Source: Desulfohalovibrio reitneri (GTDB taxonomy: Bacteria > Desulfobacterota > Desulfovibrionia > Desulfovibrionales > Desulfovibrionaceae). From it: 64,000 bases of DNA. The stretch covers positions 633,001 through 697,000 of the forward strand of contig NZ_JOMJ01000003.1 of assembly GCF_000711295.1 (NCBI RefSeq), read 5' to 3'. How positions within the stretch are numbered: the first letter of the stretch is position 1; the number at the start of each line of letters is the position of its first letter. Position numbers and translations under genes: made by a program. The notes below the pieces were generated by a model that was not told the origin of the DNA, ran no database searches, and saw nothing but the letters and a program-made list of their open reading frames with translations. Shown here in pieces: positions 51,721-60,661 of the stretch.

Positions 51721-53051
51721 AGGGTGGCCGCCTTGCCCTGAGCTTGATAACCGCCCTGGTGGGCTTGGCCCTTTTGGCAGGGCTGTACGTTGCCGGGGAG
51801 CGGCTCGACCTGCGCTGGGACTCGACCCGGGGCAAGCGCCATTCCCTCACGGAGCAAACCGGGCGGGTCCTCCGCGAGATGCCCCGCCCGGTGCACGTGA
51901 CTGCCTTCTACCGCCCCAGTGAACCCGGCAAACAGGCCGCCCAAGACCTGCTGGAACTGTACGCCGGGGCCTCGGACCGCTTCACCTTCGAATTTCTGGA
52001 CCCGGACCGGAGACTGGTGACGGCCCGCGAAATGGGCGTTACCCAGACCGGTACGCTTGTGGTTTCCTCCGGCGGCAAACGGGAGAAAATGGCCACTCCG
52101 GACGAGGAGAGGCTGACCAACGCCGTCATCCGTGTTTCCCAAGCCGGGTCGGTAGTGGTCTACGCTGTCGCCGGGCACGGCGAGGTGGTGCCGGATACGC
52201 CGGGGGAGGACGGCATGGGGCGGCTCGTCCAAGAGTTGTCGGACAAGGAGGTCCTGGTGGAGCCCCTTTTGCTGGGCGAAGCCGGGAAGGTGCCCGACGA
52301 CGCCACGGCGGTACTGGTGCTCGGACCGCGCAGGGATTTTCTGGACAGGGAACTCGCCATCCTTGACGGCTACGTGAAGGAGGGCGGCTCCCTGCTGGCC
52401 GCACTGAGCGCCGAGGGGGCGACCAATTTCTCGGACTGGCTGGAGAACACACTGGGTGTTCGGGCCGTGGACGGCATGGTGGTCGACCCGGTGGGAGAAC
52501 TTCTCGTGGGTGACGCCCTCATGGCCGTTGCCCAGGAGTATCCGGATTTCAAGGTGGCCGAAGAGTTCACCTTCATGACCCTGCTGCCCACCGCCCGGCC
52601 CCTGAGTTGGCGGGCTGGCGGCAAGGGGCTTGCCCGCTTGGCCCAAACAGGACCCGAAGCCTGGGCCGAACGGGACATGGACGCCCTCTCCCGGGCGGAA
52701 GCCGCCTTCGACGAGGGTGCAGACGCGCCCGGACCACTCTGGCTGGCGGCCACTGTGGTCAAGGAGCGGGAAGAGGGCGGCGAAACGCGGGCGGTCGTGG
52801 TTGGCGACCAGGACTTCCTGACCGACCGCTTCATTGGCCTGGGCGGCAACATGGACCTTGCCCTTGCCTCCCTGACCTGGCTCACCTCCAGCGAGAACCT
52901 GGTGCGCATCGAGACCGGCGGCGCGGCTGGCGAATTGGCCATGCTTTCTCCGGGAGCCGGAGACATCCTGACATGGCTGCCCGGAGCGGCCCTGCCCCTG
53001 ATGACGCTCATCGTGGGCGTCCTCGTTGCCTGGCGGCGCAAGAAAGGGTAA
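51717..53051 (+). CDS. GldG-like ABC-associated membrane protein
   Basis: 444 residues from ATG 51717, overlapping the permease stop by 4 nt. N-terminal membrane helix (about 6-28), a large periplasmic domain (about 30-415) with LDLRWDSTRGKRHSLTEQTGRVL typical of GldG, VYAVAGHGE and VLVLGPRRDFLDRELAILDGYVKEGGSLL, then a second helix near the C-terminus (TWLPGAALPLMTLIVGVLVAW). GldG-type proteins are thought to work with GldA and GldF; the cargo is unknown. Confidence 0.85.
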   Translation: MKGGRLALSLITALVGLALLAGLYVAGERLDLRWDSTRGKRHSLTEQTGRVLREMPRPVHVTAFYRPSEPGKQAAQDLLELYAGASDRFTFEFLDPDRRLVTAREMGVTQTGTLVVSSGGKREKMATPDEERLTNAVIRVSQAGSVVVYAVAGHGEVVPDTPGEDGMGRLVQELSDKEVLVEPLLLGEAGKVPDDATAVLVLGPRRDFLDRELAILDGYVKEGGSLLAALSAEGATNFSDWLENTLGVRAVDGMVVDPVGELLVGDALMAVAQEYPDFKVAEEFTFMTLLPTARPLSWRAGGKGLARLAQTGPEAWAERDMDALSRAEAAFDEGADAPGPLWLAATVVKEREEGGETRAVVVGDQDFLTDRFIGLGGNMDLALASLTWLTSSENLVRIETGGAAGELAMLSPGAGDILTWLPGAALPLMTLIVGVLVAWRRKKG

Positions 53052-53078
53052 TCGCCCACGAGACGGAGTTGACTGCGA

Positions 53079-54407
53079 GTGAAACGGCTGGCCCTCTTAT
53101 TTCTTTTGGCGACCCTTGTCTGGATCGGATTATCCGTGTGGCCCCCCCGGCAGGGGGAGCGCGCGGATGACGGTTTCGTCTGGCCCGATCTGAGCGAGGC
53201 CGACCTGTCCGGTTTCGTGGTGGAAAACGCCCGGGGGCGTTTCGAATGCGTCCGACAGGAGGGAGGATGGGCCATCCGTGTTCCCGGAGCGGGAGTCAAG
53301 CCACGGGCCAAGTCCGAGAAGGTTAAGGCGTTGCTGGACTTTTTGACCGAGAACAAGCCGCTGCGCATGGTGGGCACGCTGGGGGAATCCGAGCTTGACG
53401 AGTACGGTCTGCTGGAGCCCAGGGCCACGTTCACGGCGCACTCGCCCCTTTCCTGGGAACTGCGCGTGGGTGAGCGCAACCCCACCAGCGATGGCGTGTA
53501 CGCCCGCTCCAGCAGGGAGCCTGACAGCCTCCTGCTGTTGGACACGGAGTTCGCCATCGTTTTGGGACGCGGGGCGGACCATTATTTCGACAAAAACCTC
53601 TTCGCTTTTGACAGGGAGAAGGTGCGCGCCCTGCGCGGGCGCGGTCCTGACAGCGGGGCCTGGGAGCTGCGTCGCGGCGGGGAGGGCGATGGCTGGGTTT
53701 TTTCCGCGCCTGAAAAGGCCAAGGGGTGGCCCGTCTCCCAAACGGAGGTGGACTATTTTCTGCATACCCTGGGAACCATCAAGGCAGCCGAACTTCTGGT
53801 CGGCCGCGGGGAACCCGCAGGCGACCCCTCGCTGGTGGTGGAAGTGGAGCTGGCCGCCGACGGCGAGGAGGCCGTGCAGCGGCTGACGGCGTATCCCGAT
53901 GGCGGGAATGGGCCTCCCTGGCTTGGGGTCTCCACCAGCCAGCCCGTGCCGGCCGGCCTGGACGAGCAACGCTTCGAGCAGCTCAACCGCAGCGCCTTTT
54001 CCTTGCGCGACCGCAGGGTAATCACCCTGGATTTGTCCAGGGTGCAGCGCATGCGTCTGGATGGCGCCAGGGCGGACCTGCTGGCCCACAAGGGGGACTC
54101 GGTCTGGCGCGACAACCAGGGGGCGGAGATCGTGGGCCTGGACGTGCTCTTGTGGCGGCTGACGGATGTTCGCTACCAGCGCGAGCCGGTGGTTGAACTG
54201 CCGGAAGGTGCGGAGCGGGCCTTGACCTGGGAATTGATGGACGAAGAGGGTGAACGGCTTTTGAAGTTGGCCTTTTTCCGGGACAACGGCCTGGAGGAGG
54301 GCCAATACTGGCTCAAGAACGACAACACAGGAGAATTCTATCCGGTTTGCGGCGGGTTGCTCAAGGACCTCACCGAGAGGCTTCCCTCGCCCGGAACCGG
54401 GGAATGA
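53079..54407 (+). CDS. DUF4340 domain-containing protein
   Basis: 442 residues from a GTG start at 53079. An N-terminal membrane helix (VKRLALLFLLATLVWIGLSV) is followed by repeated beta-rich periplasmic units of the DUF4340 type: KALLDFLTENKPLRMVG, LGESELDEYGLLEP, LLLDTEFAIVLGRGADHYF. It lies 27 nt after the GldG-like gene. DUF4340 proteins often accompany GldFG-like ABC genes, so this is probably the fourth part of the same envelope system. Function unknown. Confidence 0.83.
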   Translation: MKRLALLFLLATLVWIGLSVWPPRQGERADDGFVWPDLSEADLSGFVVENARGRFECVRQEGGWAIRVPGAGVKPRAKSEKVKALLDFLTENKPLRMVGTLGESELDEYGLLEPRATFTAHSPLSWELRVGERNPTSDGVYARSSREPDSLLLLDTEFAIVLGRGADHYFDKNLFAFDREKVRALRGRGPDSGAWELRRGGEGDGWVFSAPEKAKGWPVSQTEVDYFLHTLGTIKAAELLVGRGEPAGDPSLVVEVELAADGEEAVQRLTAYPDGGNGPPWLGVSTSQPVPAGLDEQRFEQLNRSAFSLRDRRVITLDLSRVQRMRLDGARADLLAHKGDSVWRDNQGAEIVGLDVLLWRLTDVRYQREPVVELPEGAERALTWELMDEEGERLLKLAFFRDNGLEEGQYWLKNDNTGEFYPVCGGLLKDLTERLPSPGTGE

Positions 54408-54412
54408 TTCCG

Positions 54413-54447
54413 TCCGCCCTTGTCAGGACGAGAGGGCGGATTATCTT
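54413..54447 (+). terminator. hairpin between the DUF4340 gene and rpoZ, probable terminator
   Basis: A perfect 8-bp stem (TCCGCCCT / AGGGCGGA) with a 12-nt loop is followed by a weak T-rich tail (TTATCTT), six bases after the stop codon of the upstream gene. It may be a partial terminator allowing read-through to rpoZ. Confidence 0.5.
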
Positions 54448-54464
54448 GCCAAAGGAGTTGCATC

Positions 54465-54710
54465 ATGGCGCGCATCACGGTTGAAGATTGCCTGGAGCAG
54501 GTGGACAACCGCTTCCTCATCACGCAGATGGCCATCAAGCGGGTCCAGCAGTACCGCGAGGGGTACACCCCGCTTGTCGAAACCAAGAACAAGGAAGTCG
54601 TGGCCGCCCTGCGCGAGATCGCCTCGCGGAAGGTCTTTCCGGCCAGCGATATCCCGGAGGCGGGCATCTACAGCAGCGCCCCCAAAAAGGAAAACGAAGA
54701 AGCGCAATAA
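54465..54710 (+). CDS. rpoZ: RNA polymerase omega subunit
   Basis: 81 residues from ATG 54465, with AAAGGAG upstream. The family pattern is clear: MARITVEDCLEQVDNRFLIT, AIKRVQQYREG and EVVAALREIA. It helps assemble and stabilise RNA polymerase. The dnaJ start is 6 nt downstream, so the two genes are co-transcribed. Confidence 0.95.
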   Translation: MARITVEDCLEQVDNRFLITQMAIKRVQQYREGYTPLVETKNKEVVAALREIASRKVFPASDIPEAGIYSSAPKKENEEAQ

Positions 54711-54716
54711 TCAAGC

Positions 54717-55838
54717 ATGGCTTCCAAGCGCGACTACTACGAGGTTCTGGGCGTTTCCCGCGACGCGGGGGACGATGAGATCAAGCGGGCCTACCGTAAG
54801 ATGGCCTTCGAGTATCATCCGGACCGCAATCCGGACGATCCCGAGGCGGAGGTCAAGTTCAAGGAGGCGGCCGAGGCCTACGAGGTGCTGCGCGACCCGC
54901 AGAAGCGACAGACCTATGACCGCTTCGGCCACGAGGGCGTCGGCGGCATGGGCGGCGGTTTCCACTCCTCCGAGGACATTTTCAGCACCTTCTCGGACAT
55001 CTTCAGCGAGTTCTTCGGCTTTTCCGGCCGGGGCGGCGGACGCCGGCCCACCGCCGGGGCCGATTTGCGCTACAACCTCCGCCTTTCTTTCCGCGAAGCG
55101 GCCAAGGGTACCGAGGTAACGCTCAAGATACCCAAGAAAGTGGAATGCCCCGAGTGCGAAGGCACCGGCGCTCGCGACGGCGCGGAGCGCCAGACTTGCC
55201 AGCAGTGCGGCGGCGCCGGGGCGGTGCAGCAGGCCCAGGGGTTCTTCCGCATCGCCGTGACCTGCCCCAATTGCCAGGGCGAGGGCTCCATCGTGCGCGA
55301 CCCTTGTCCCAAGTGCATGGGCAGGCGCGTGGTGCAGGAAACTCGCGAACTGCAGGTCACCATCCCGCCGGGCGTGGACACCGGCTCGCGGCTGCGGCTG
55401 CGGGGCGAGGGCGAACCCGGCGAGAACGGAGGTCCTCCGGGCGACCTCTACGTGGTCATGTACGTGGAGGAGGACAAACTCTTCCGCCGCCAGGGTCAGG
55501 ACCTGGTGCTGACCAAGGAGATCGACGTGGTCCAGGCCATCCTGGGCGACAAGATCGACGTGGAGACCCTGGACGGAACAGTGCCCATGGAGATTCCCCG
55601 CGGCACCCAGCCCGGAGAGATCTTCCAACTGCGCGGCCTGGGGCTGCCCCATCCCAGCGGCGGCGGCGACGGCGACCTCCTGGTGGAGGTGGACGTGAGA
55701 ATCCCCAAAAAGATCAACAAGAAGCAGGAAGAGCTGCTGCGCGAGTTCGATCAGCTTGAGGAGGAAAAGCCCATGAGCCGGGTCAAGAAGTTCTTCGGCA
55801 AGAGCCCGAAAAAGGCCGCCGGGAGCGAGGAGGAATAG
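54717..55838 (+). CDS. dnaJ: chaperone protein DnaJ
   Basis: 373 residues. The J domain with YHPDRN (HPD motif) is at about 30-40, a short Gly/Phe region follows, and four zinc-finger repeats read CPECEGTG, CQQCGGAG, CPNCQGEG and CPKCMGRR. The last lacks the full CxGxG tail. Client-binding C-terminal domains follow. It stimulates DnaK; dnaK is not in the window. The upstream region shows no CIRCE-type repeat because the gene is internal to an rpoZ-led unit. Confidence 0.96.
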   Translation: MASKRDYYEVLGVSRDAGDDEIKRAYRKMAFEYHPDRNPDDPEAEVKFKEAAEAYEVLRDPQKRQTYDRFGHEGVGGMGGGFHSSEDIFSTFSDIFSEFFGFSGRGGGRRPTAGADLRYNLRLSFREAAKGTEVTLKIPKKVECPECEGTGARDGAERQTCQQCGGAGAVQQAQGFFRIAVTCPNCQGEGSIVRDPCPKCMGRRVVQETRELQVTIPPGVDTGSRLRLRGEGEPGENGGPPGDLYVVMYVEEDKLFRRQGQDLVLTKEIDVVQAILGDKIDVETLDGTVPMEIPRGTQPGEIFQLRGLGLPHPSGGGDGDLLVEVDVRIPKKINKKQEELLREFDQLEEEKPMSRVKKFFGKSPKKAAGSEEE

Positions 55839-55841
55839 CCC

Positions 55842-56321
55842 ATGAGCTCCGGGTTCACTCACCTGGACAGCGAAGGCCGGGCCCGAATGGTGGACGTGGG
55901 GGCCAAGGACGAAACCGAGCGCAGGGCCGTGGCCCGGGCCGTGGTCCGCATGGACCCGGAGACCTTCGGCCTGCTCTCCCGGCAAGCCCTGCCCAAGGGC
56001 GACGCCTTCAACACCGCTCGGCTTGCGGGCATCCAGGCGGCCAAGAAAACCGCCGACCTCATTCCCCTCTGCCACCCCCTGTCCCTGAGCTACGTGGACG
56101 TACGCTTCGCCCCGGACGAGGAGGCCGCCACCGTGGCCATCGAGGCCGAGGCGCGCCTGCGCGGCCGCACCGGGGTGGAGATGGAGGCCATGACCGCCGC
56201 CTCCGTGGCCGCCCTGGCCCTATATGACATGCTCAAGGCGGTGCAGAAGGACGTGGTCATCGAGCGCGTCCGGCTGGTCTCCAAAAGCGGCGGCAAGAGC
56301 GGCGAATTCACCGCCGAGTGA
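55842..56321 (+). CDS. moaC: cyclic pyranopterin monophosphate synthase
   Basis: 159 residues, 3 nt after dnaJ. Signature segments are [39 protein letters not shown] and [11 protein letters not shown], the last bearing the active-site Glu/Met region. It makes cPMP in the first stage of molybdopterin synthesis. Its coupling to dnaJ has no obvious functional reason. Confidence 0.96.
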   Translation: MSSGFTHLDSEGRARMVDVGAKDETERRAVARAVVRMDPETFGLLSRQALPKGDAFNTARLAGIQAAKKTADLIPLCHPLSLSYVDVRFAPDEEAATVAIEAEARLRGRTGVEMEAMTAASVAALALYDMLKAVQKDVVIERVRLVSKSGGKSGEFTAE

Positions 56322-56393
56322 TTCGGGCTTGCGCGGTTCTTCCCGGGTGGTATGCTGGAACCATTTCCAGTCCACCGCCACCCGGGAGGCCGC

Positions 56394-57161
56394 ATGCCCC
56401 GCTTGCTTTTCGCCGTACTCTGTCTGACCCTTCTTTTGGCTTCGGCGGTCCGCGCCGAAGTCTTGGAAAAGCCCATCGATTACAACGTGGACGGTGAGGT
56501 CCACCAGGGCCTGCTGGCTTACGACGACGCTTTGGGCCGTCCCGCACCCGGCGTGCTGGTGGTGCACGAGTGGAACGGACTGGGCGAGCATCCCCGAGAC
56601 GTGGCTTGGCGGTTGGCTTCCCTGGGCTACGTCGCCTTCGCCCTGGACATGTACGGCAAAGGGGTGCTTGGTTCCAGCCCGGAGGAGAACAAGAAGCTCT
56701 CCGCGCCGTTCTACGAGGACCGTGAGATGATGCGCCGCACCGCCCGGGCCGGGCTGGACGTGCTGCTGGACCAGCCGCAAGTTGCTCCAGGCAAAGTGGC
56801 GGCCATCGGCTTTTGCTTCGGCGGCACGGTGGTGTTGGAGATGGCCCGGGGCGTACAGCCCCTCGCAGGTGTGGTCAGTTTCCACGGCGGGCTGTCCACG
56901 CCGAACCCCGCCGAATCCCTGGACGTTCCCGTCCTGGCCTTGCACGGCGCGGACGATCCCCACGTGGACCATGACGAAGTGGCAGCCTTCATAAAGGAAA
57001 TGCGCCAATCCGGCGCGGACTGGACCCTCATCCAGTACGGCGGCGCTGTGCACAGCTTCACCAACCCAAAAGCTGACTCGGAAAGCGCCCGCTACCACCG
57101 CAAGGCGGCCATGCGCTCCTGGGACCACATGCTGGTCTTTTTCGACGAGGTGCTGCGGTAG
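56394..57161 (+). CDS. secreted dienelactone hydrolase family protein
   Basis: 255 residues from ATG 56394 (GGGAGG just upstream), with a signal peptide to about residue 21 (LCLTLLLASAVRA). Alpha/beta hydrolase fold; the nucleophile is Cys in GFCFGG, with Asp in HGADDPHVD and His in GAVHSFTN, the dienelactone hydrolase triad. PGVLVVHEWNG lies near the oxyanion hole. The true substrate is unknown; a periplasmic location makes catechol-pathway work unlikely. Confidence 0.88.
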   Translation: MPRLLFAVLCLTLLLASAVRAEVLEKPIDYNVDGEVHQGLLAYDDALGRPAPGVLVVHEWNGLGEHPRDVAWRLASLGYVAFALDMYGKGVLGSSPEENKKLSAPFYEDREMMRRTARAGLDVLLDQPQVAPGKVAAIGFCFGGTVVLEMARGVQPLAGVVSFHGGLSTPNPAESLDVPVLALHGADDPHVDHDEVAAFIKEMRQSGADWTLIQYGGAVHSFTNPKADSESARYHRKAAMRSWDHMLVFFDEVLR

Positions 57162-57182
57162 AGCCGAGGCGACACCGCAACG

Positions 57183-57225
57183 AAAAAAGCCCCGGCCAGC
57201 AAGACCGGGGCTTTGTCATTTAGTG
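57183..57225. terminator. bidirectional terminator between the hydrolase gene and hisF
   Basis: Stem AAAGCCCCGG / CCGGGGCTTT is flanked by a six-A run on the left and CTTTGTCATTT on the right. It therefore has a U-run for the minus strand (hisF) and a weaker one for the plus strand. Confidence 0.85.
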
Positions 57226-57237
57226 GCGTCAATCGCG

Positions 57238-58017
57238 CTACCAGACCATGCGCATGGTCACGCCCTGGGCGTGCATGTAGTCCTTGATTTCGGGCACGGT
57301 GAACTGGCCGTAGTGAACGATGGAGGCGATGAGGGCGGCCTGGGCCTTGCCCTCTGTCACGGCGTCCACCATGTGCTGGGGACTGCCGGCCCCGCCCGAG
57401 GCGATGACAGGGATGTTGACCGCATCCACGATGGTCCGGGTGAGGTTCAGTTCGTAGCCGTCCTTGGTGCCGTCGGCGTCGATGGAGTTGACGCACAGTT
57501 CGCCAGCGCCCAGGGACTCGCAGGTCTTGGCCCACTCGATGGCGTCCATGCCCATGTGCTTGCGGCCGCCGTGGATGACGATCTCGTAGCCGGAGGGAAT
57601 GTCCTCGCTGGGCTCCACACGCAGCACGTCCATGCCCACCACGATGGACTGGGAGCCGAACTGCGCCGCGCCCTGCCCGATGATGTCCGGGTTCTTCACC
57701 GCCCCGGAGTTGACAGAGACCTTCTCCGCCCCGGCCTGCAGCACGTCGCGCATGTCCTGCACGGTGTTGATGCCGCCGCCCACGGAGAAGGGGATGAAGA
57801 TGCGTTCGGCCACACGCTCCACCACGTCCAGGAAGATGCCCCGTCCCTCGTGGGAGGCGGTGATGTCGTAGAAGACGATCTCGTCCGCGCCGGACTCGTA
57901 GTACCCGGCCGCGGTTTCCACCGGATCGCCGATGTCCACGTTGCCCTTGAATTTGACGCCCTTGGTCAGCCTGCCGTCGCGCACGTCCAGGCAGGGGATG
58001 ACCCGCTTACTCAACAT
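57238..58017 (-). CDS. hisF: imidazole glycerol phosphate synthase subunit HisF
   Basis: 259 residues. (beta/alpha)8 barrel with catalytic Asp in IPCLDVRDG (D11) and [21 protein letters not shown] is the phosphate-binding loop. It makes IGP and AICAR using ammonia from HisH. It overlaps hisH by 11 nt. Other his genes are not in the window. Confidence 0.97.
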   Translation of the reverse strand: MLSKRVIPCLDVRDGRLTKGVKFKGNVDIGDPVETAAGYYESGADEIVFYDITASHEGRGIFLDVVERVAERIFIPFSVGGGINTVQDMRDVLQAGAEKVSVNSGAVKNPDIIGQGAAQFGSQSIVVGMDVLRVEPSEDIPSGYEIVIHGGRKHMGMDAIEWAKTCESLGAGELCVNSIDADGTKDGYELNLTRTIVDAVNIPVIASGGAGSPQHMVDAVTEGKAQAALIASIVHYGQFTVPEIKDYMHAQGVTMRMVW

Positions 58018-58648
58018 GGCCCGCCTCCAGGCAGTAGTCGTGGAAATTGTTCAGGATGCGCAGACCGGGGCGGCCGCTCTTCTCCGGGTGGAACTGGGTG
58101 GCCCACAGCCCGTCGCGGCCGTGCACCGAGCAGAACTCGACCCCGTAGTCGGTGACGGCCAGCACGTACTCCTCGTCCGGCACGGGATAGTAGGAGTGCA
58201 CGAAATAGAAGTTGGCCTCCGGCTCGATGCCTTCCAGCAGCCGGGTTGGACGCTTTATCTCCAGGCTGTTCCAGCCCATGTGAGGCACCCGGATGGGGTC
58301 GCCCTTGGCGTCGGTCAGGGCGCGGTTGAAAAGGTCGCAGCGGCCGGGGACCACGCCCAGGGTTTGGGTGTCGTTTTCCGGCGAATAGTCCAGCAGGACC
58401 TGGCAGCCCACGCAAATGCCCAGCAGCGGCTTTTCCTCCCAGATGAGGGATTTGAGCACGTCGTCCAGGCCGGTGCGCTTGAGCTCGTCCATGGCCTGCC
58501 CGGCCGCGCCCACTCCTGGGAAGATGACCCCGTGGGCCGCGCTCAGGGTGTCGCGGTCCGCGGTGATGACGTTGTCTATGCCGAGGTGGTTGAGGGCGCG
58601 GCTGACAGAAGTCTGGTTGCCCGCCTTGTAGTCCAGGATGGCCAGCAT
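58007..58648 (-). CDS. hisH: imidazole glycerol phosphate synthase subunit HisH
   Basis: 213 residues from ATG 58648, with GGAGGAG just upstream; that site overlaps the stop of the preceding gene. The class I glutaminase nucleophile is C79 in GICVGCQ (usually GICLGMQ), so a second cysteine sits three residues on. The His/Glu pair is in FHPEKSG. It feeds ammonia to HisF. Confidence 0.95.
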   Translation of the reverse strand: MLAILDYKAGNQTSVSRALNHLGIDNVITADRDTLSAAHGVIFPGVGAAGQAMDELKRTGLDDVLKSLIWEEKPLLGICVGCQVLLDYSPENDTQTLGVVPGRCDLFNRALTDAKGDPIRVPHMGWNSLEIKRPTRLLEGIEPEANFYFVHSYYPVPDEEYVLAVTDYGVEFCSVHGRDGLWATQFHPEKSGRPGLRILNNFHDYCLEAGHVE

Positions 58649-58649
58649 G

Positions 58650-59462
58650 CTACTCCTCCAGGCAGTCGATGCATTCCTCGCCTTCCACCTGGCCGATGGA
58701 GGCACCTTCCTCGCCGTGGAGAAGGCCGTGCACCTTCTCGAAATGCTCCAGGGATTGCGCGCCCTGGATGGACACCCCGCCCAGGACGAAGCTGGGTGTA
58801 CCCCGGAAGCCGAAGGAATTGCCCTCGGTGGCGTCGGAGCGGATGAATTCAATGAGTTTGGGCTTCTTCAAATCCTTGGCCAGCCGCTCGTTGTCGATGT
58901 CCAACTCGGCCAGGATGGTCGCCAGGGCGACGTCCTTCTTGTTCTCAAGCTCGTCCTGGTTGGCGAAGATCAGGTCGTGAAAGCGCCAAGCCTCTTCCTC
59001 GTCCTGCAGGGCGATTGCCTCGAAATGCTTGGCCAGCTCCAGGGAGAAGGAACTGCGCGGCATGTGCTTGAACTGGAAGCGGACGGAATCGGGATGCTCG
59101 GCCAGGAACTCGTCCACGGTCGCGGCGGCTTCTGAGCAGTAGGGGCAGAGGAAGTCGGAGTAGGCCACCAGGGTGGTTTCCGCGTCCTCCGGGCCACGGA
59201 TGGGCCGCTCGGTGTTGATCGTGGGTTCGAGGGGATTCTCCAGCTCGTTTTCCATCCGCTCGCGCTTTTTGGCGGCCTTTCTGTCGTCCACCCCCTGCTC
59301 CACGATCTCCAGCACCTCGATGCTGTGGTCACGCAGCACGTCCAGAACGATTTCGGGATTCTCCTTCAGCAGCTTCCGCAGCTCCTGGCGAAGGCCGCTG
59401 TCGTCGGCCCGGGCGGTGATGGGCAGCAGCAGGGCGATGCAGACTATGAATACACGGTACAT
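58650..59462 (-). CDS. DsbA/ScsC-like periplasmic thiol-disulfide protein
   Basis: 270 residues with a signal peptide ([19 protein letters not shown]). The N-terminal helical region (about 20-75, [20 protein letters not shown]) resembles the oligomerising segment of ScsC. The thioredoxin fold has the active site CPYC at 106-109 and the cis-Pro in RGTPSFVLG. Unusually, the very C-terminus has a second pair, CIDC (264-267). It could act as oxidase or isomerase of periplasmic disulfides; the direction cannot be told. Its stop abuts the hisH start, so it leads that transcript. Confidence 0.87.
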   Translation of the reverse strand: MYRVFIVCIALLLPITARADDSGLRQELRKLLKENPEIVLDVLRDHSIEVLEIVEQGVDDRKAAKKRERMENELENPLEPTINTERPIRGPEDAETTLVAYSDFLCPYCSEAAATVDEFLAEHPDSVRFQFKHMPRSSFSLELAKHFEAIALQDEEEAWRFHDLIFANQDELENKKDVALATILAELDIDNERLAKDLKKPKLIEFIRSDATEGNSFGFRGTPSFVLGGVSIQGAQSLEHFEKVHGLLHGEEGASIGQVEGEECIDCLEE

Positions 59463-59582
59463 GAAGGACTCCGGTAATGGTTTGGAAGAGGGTTCTTATG
59501 GCAGAAAGCCCGGGCGAAGGCAAACCGCGCACCAACCGCCCGGACCCGTTCGGGCGGACCATCCGAGGCGGGAGGAAGGGTC

Positions 59583-59611
59583 TTGGAAAGCGGTGGCGAA
59601 GAGGCTATGTT
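59583..59611 (+). promoter_or_regulatory. putative sigma-70 promoter for rfaD
   Basis: TTGGAA and TATGTT are 17 nt apart, with the likely start of transcription near 59618, 27 nt upstream of the rfaD ATG. Confidence 0.4.
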
Positions 59612-59644
59612 CCCTCGCCTGAAGCGAACAAGCAAGGAGATCTC

Positions 59645-60640
59645 ATGTATATTGTGACCGGCGGCGCCGGATTCATAGGCAGCGCTTTCGTCTGGAAGTT
59701 GAACAGGATGGGCATCGACGACATCCTGGTGGTGGACAACCTGTCCCGCAGCGAGAAGTGGCGCAACCTGGCCCGGCTGCGCTACGCCGACTACATGCAT
59801 CGCGACGAGTTCATGCGCCGCCTGCGGGCAGGGATGGAGGGCGGCCGCGATCCCTTCGGCGCGCGGGCGGTCATCCACATGGGGGCCTGCTCCGCCACCA
59901 CGGAAACGGACGCGGACTTCCTGATGGAAAACAACTTCCGCTACACCCAGACCCTGGCCCTGTATTGCGAGGCCTTCCGCGCCCGGTTCATCAACGCATC
60001 CAGCGGGGCCACCTACGGGGACGGCTCGCTGGGCTTCTCCGACGACGAGCAGACCATGCTCTCGCTGAAGCCGCTGAATATGTACGGCTACTCCAAGCAG
60101 CTTTTCGACCTCTGGGCGCACCGCACTGGCCGCCTGCGCCGTCTGGCCAGCCTGAAGTTCTTCAACGTGTACGGTCCCAACGAGTATCACAAGGGCGACA
60201 TGATGAGCGTCATCTGCAAGGCCCACAAGCAGATACGCGAGACCGGCAAGCTGAAGCTCTTCAAATCCCACCGGGCCGAGTACGGCCACGGCGAGCAGAT
60301 GCGCGACTTCATCTACGTCAAGGACTGCCTGGACGTGATGTGGTGGCTGCTGGAGAACCCCGCGGTCAACGGGGTCTACAACGTGGGCACGGGCACGGCC
60401 CGCACCTGGAACGATCTGGCCAGGTCCGTTTTCCAGGCCATGGGGCGCGAAGTGGACGTGGAGTACATCGACATCCCCGAGGCCATCCGCGAGAAATACC
60501 AGTACTTCACCGAAGCGCCGGTGGAAAAGCTGCGCCGGGCGGGATACGACAAGGATTTCAACCCGTTGGAGCGGGGGGCGGGGGAATACGTGCGGGAGTA
60601 TCTGGAAAAAGACGACCCCCACCTCGACGCGTTGGCGTAA
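59645..60640 (+). CDS. rfaD: ADP-L-glycero-D-manno-heptose 6-epimerase
   Basis: 331 residues from ATG 59645 with AAGGAG upstream. Extended SDR fold: GGAGFIGSAFVWKLN binds NAD(P), and YxxxK is in YGYSKQLFD. HMGACSATTETDADFLMENNF and YGHGEQMRDFIYVKD are HldD marks. It makes the L-glycero heptose donor for the LPS inner core. Other heptose genes are not in the window. Confidence 0.93.
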   Translation: MYIVTGGAGFIGSAFVWKLNRMGIDDILVVDNLSRSEKWRNLARLRYADYMHRDEFMRRLRAGMEGGRDPFGARAVIHMGACSATTETDADFLMENNFRYTQTLALYCEAFRARFINASSGATYGDGSLGFSDDEQTMLSLKPLNMYGYSKQLFDLWAHRTGRLRRLASLKFFNVYGPNEYHKGDMMSVICKAHKQIRETGKLKLFKSHRAEYGHGEQMRDFIYVKDCLDVMWWLLENPAVNGVYNVGTGTARTWNDLARSVFQAMGREVDVEYIDIPEAIREKYQYFTEAPVEKLRRAGYDKDFNPLERGAGEYVREYLEKDDPHLDALA

Positions 60641-60650
60641 GGCGGGGGTC
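60606..60650 (-). terminator. minus-strand terminator overlapping the rfaD 3' end
   Basis: On the minus strand the stem GACCCCC / GGGGGTC (60644-60650 with 60614-60620) is followed by GTCTTTTTC. It would end the transcript of the 137-residue gene inside the convergent rfaD. Confidence 0.55.
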
Positions 60651-60661
60651 TCCCCCTCCGG

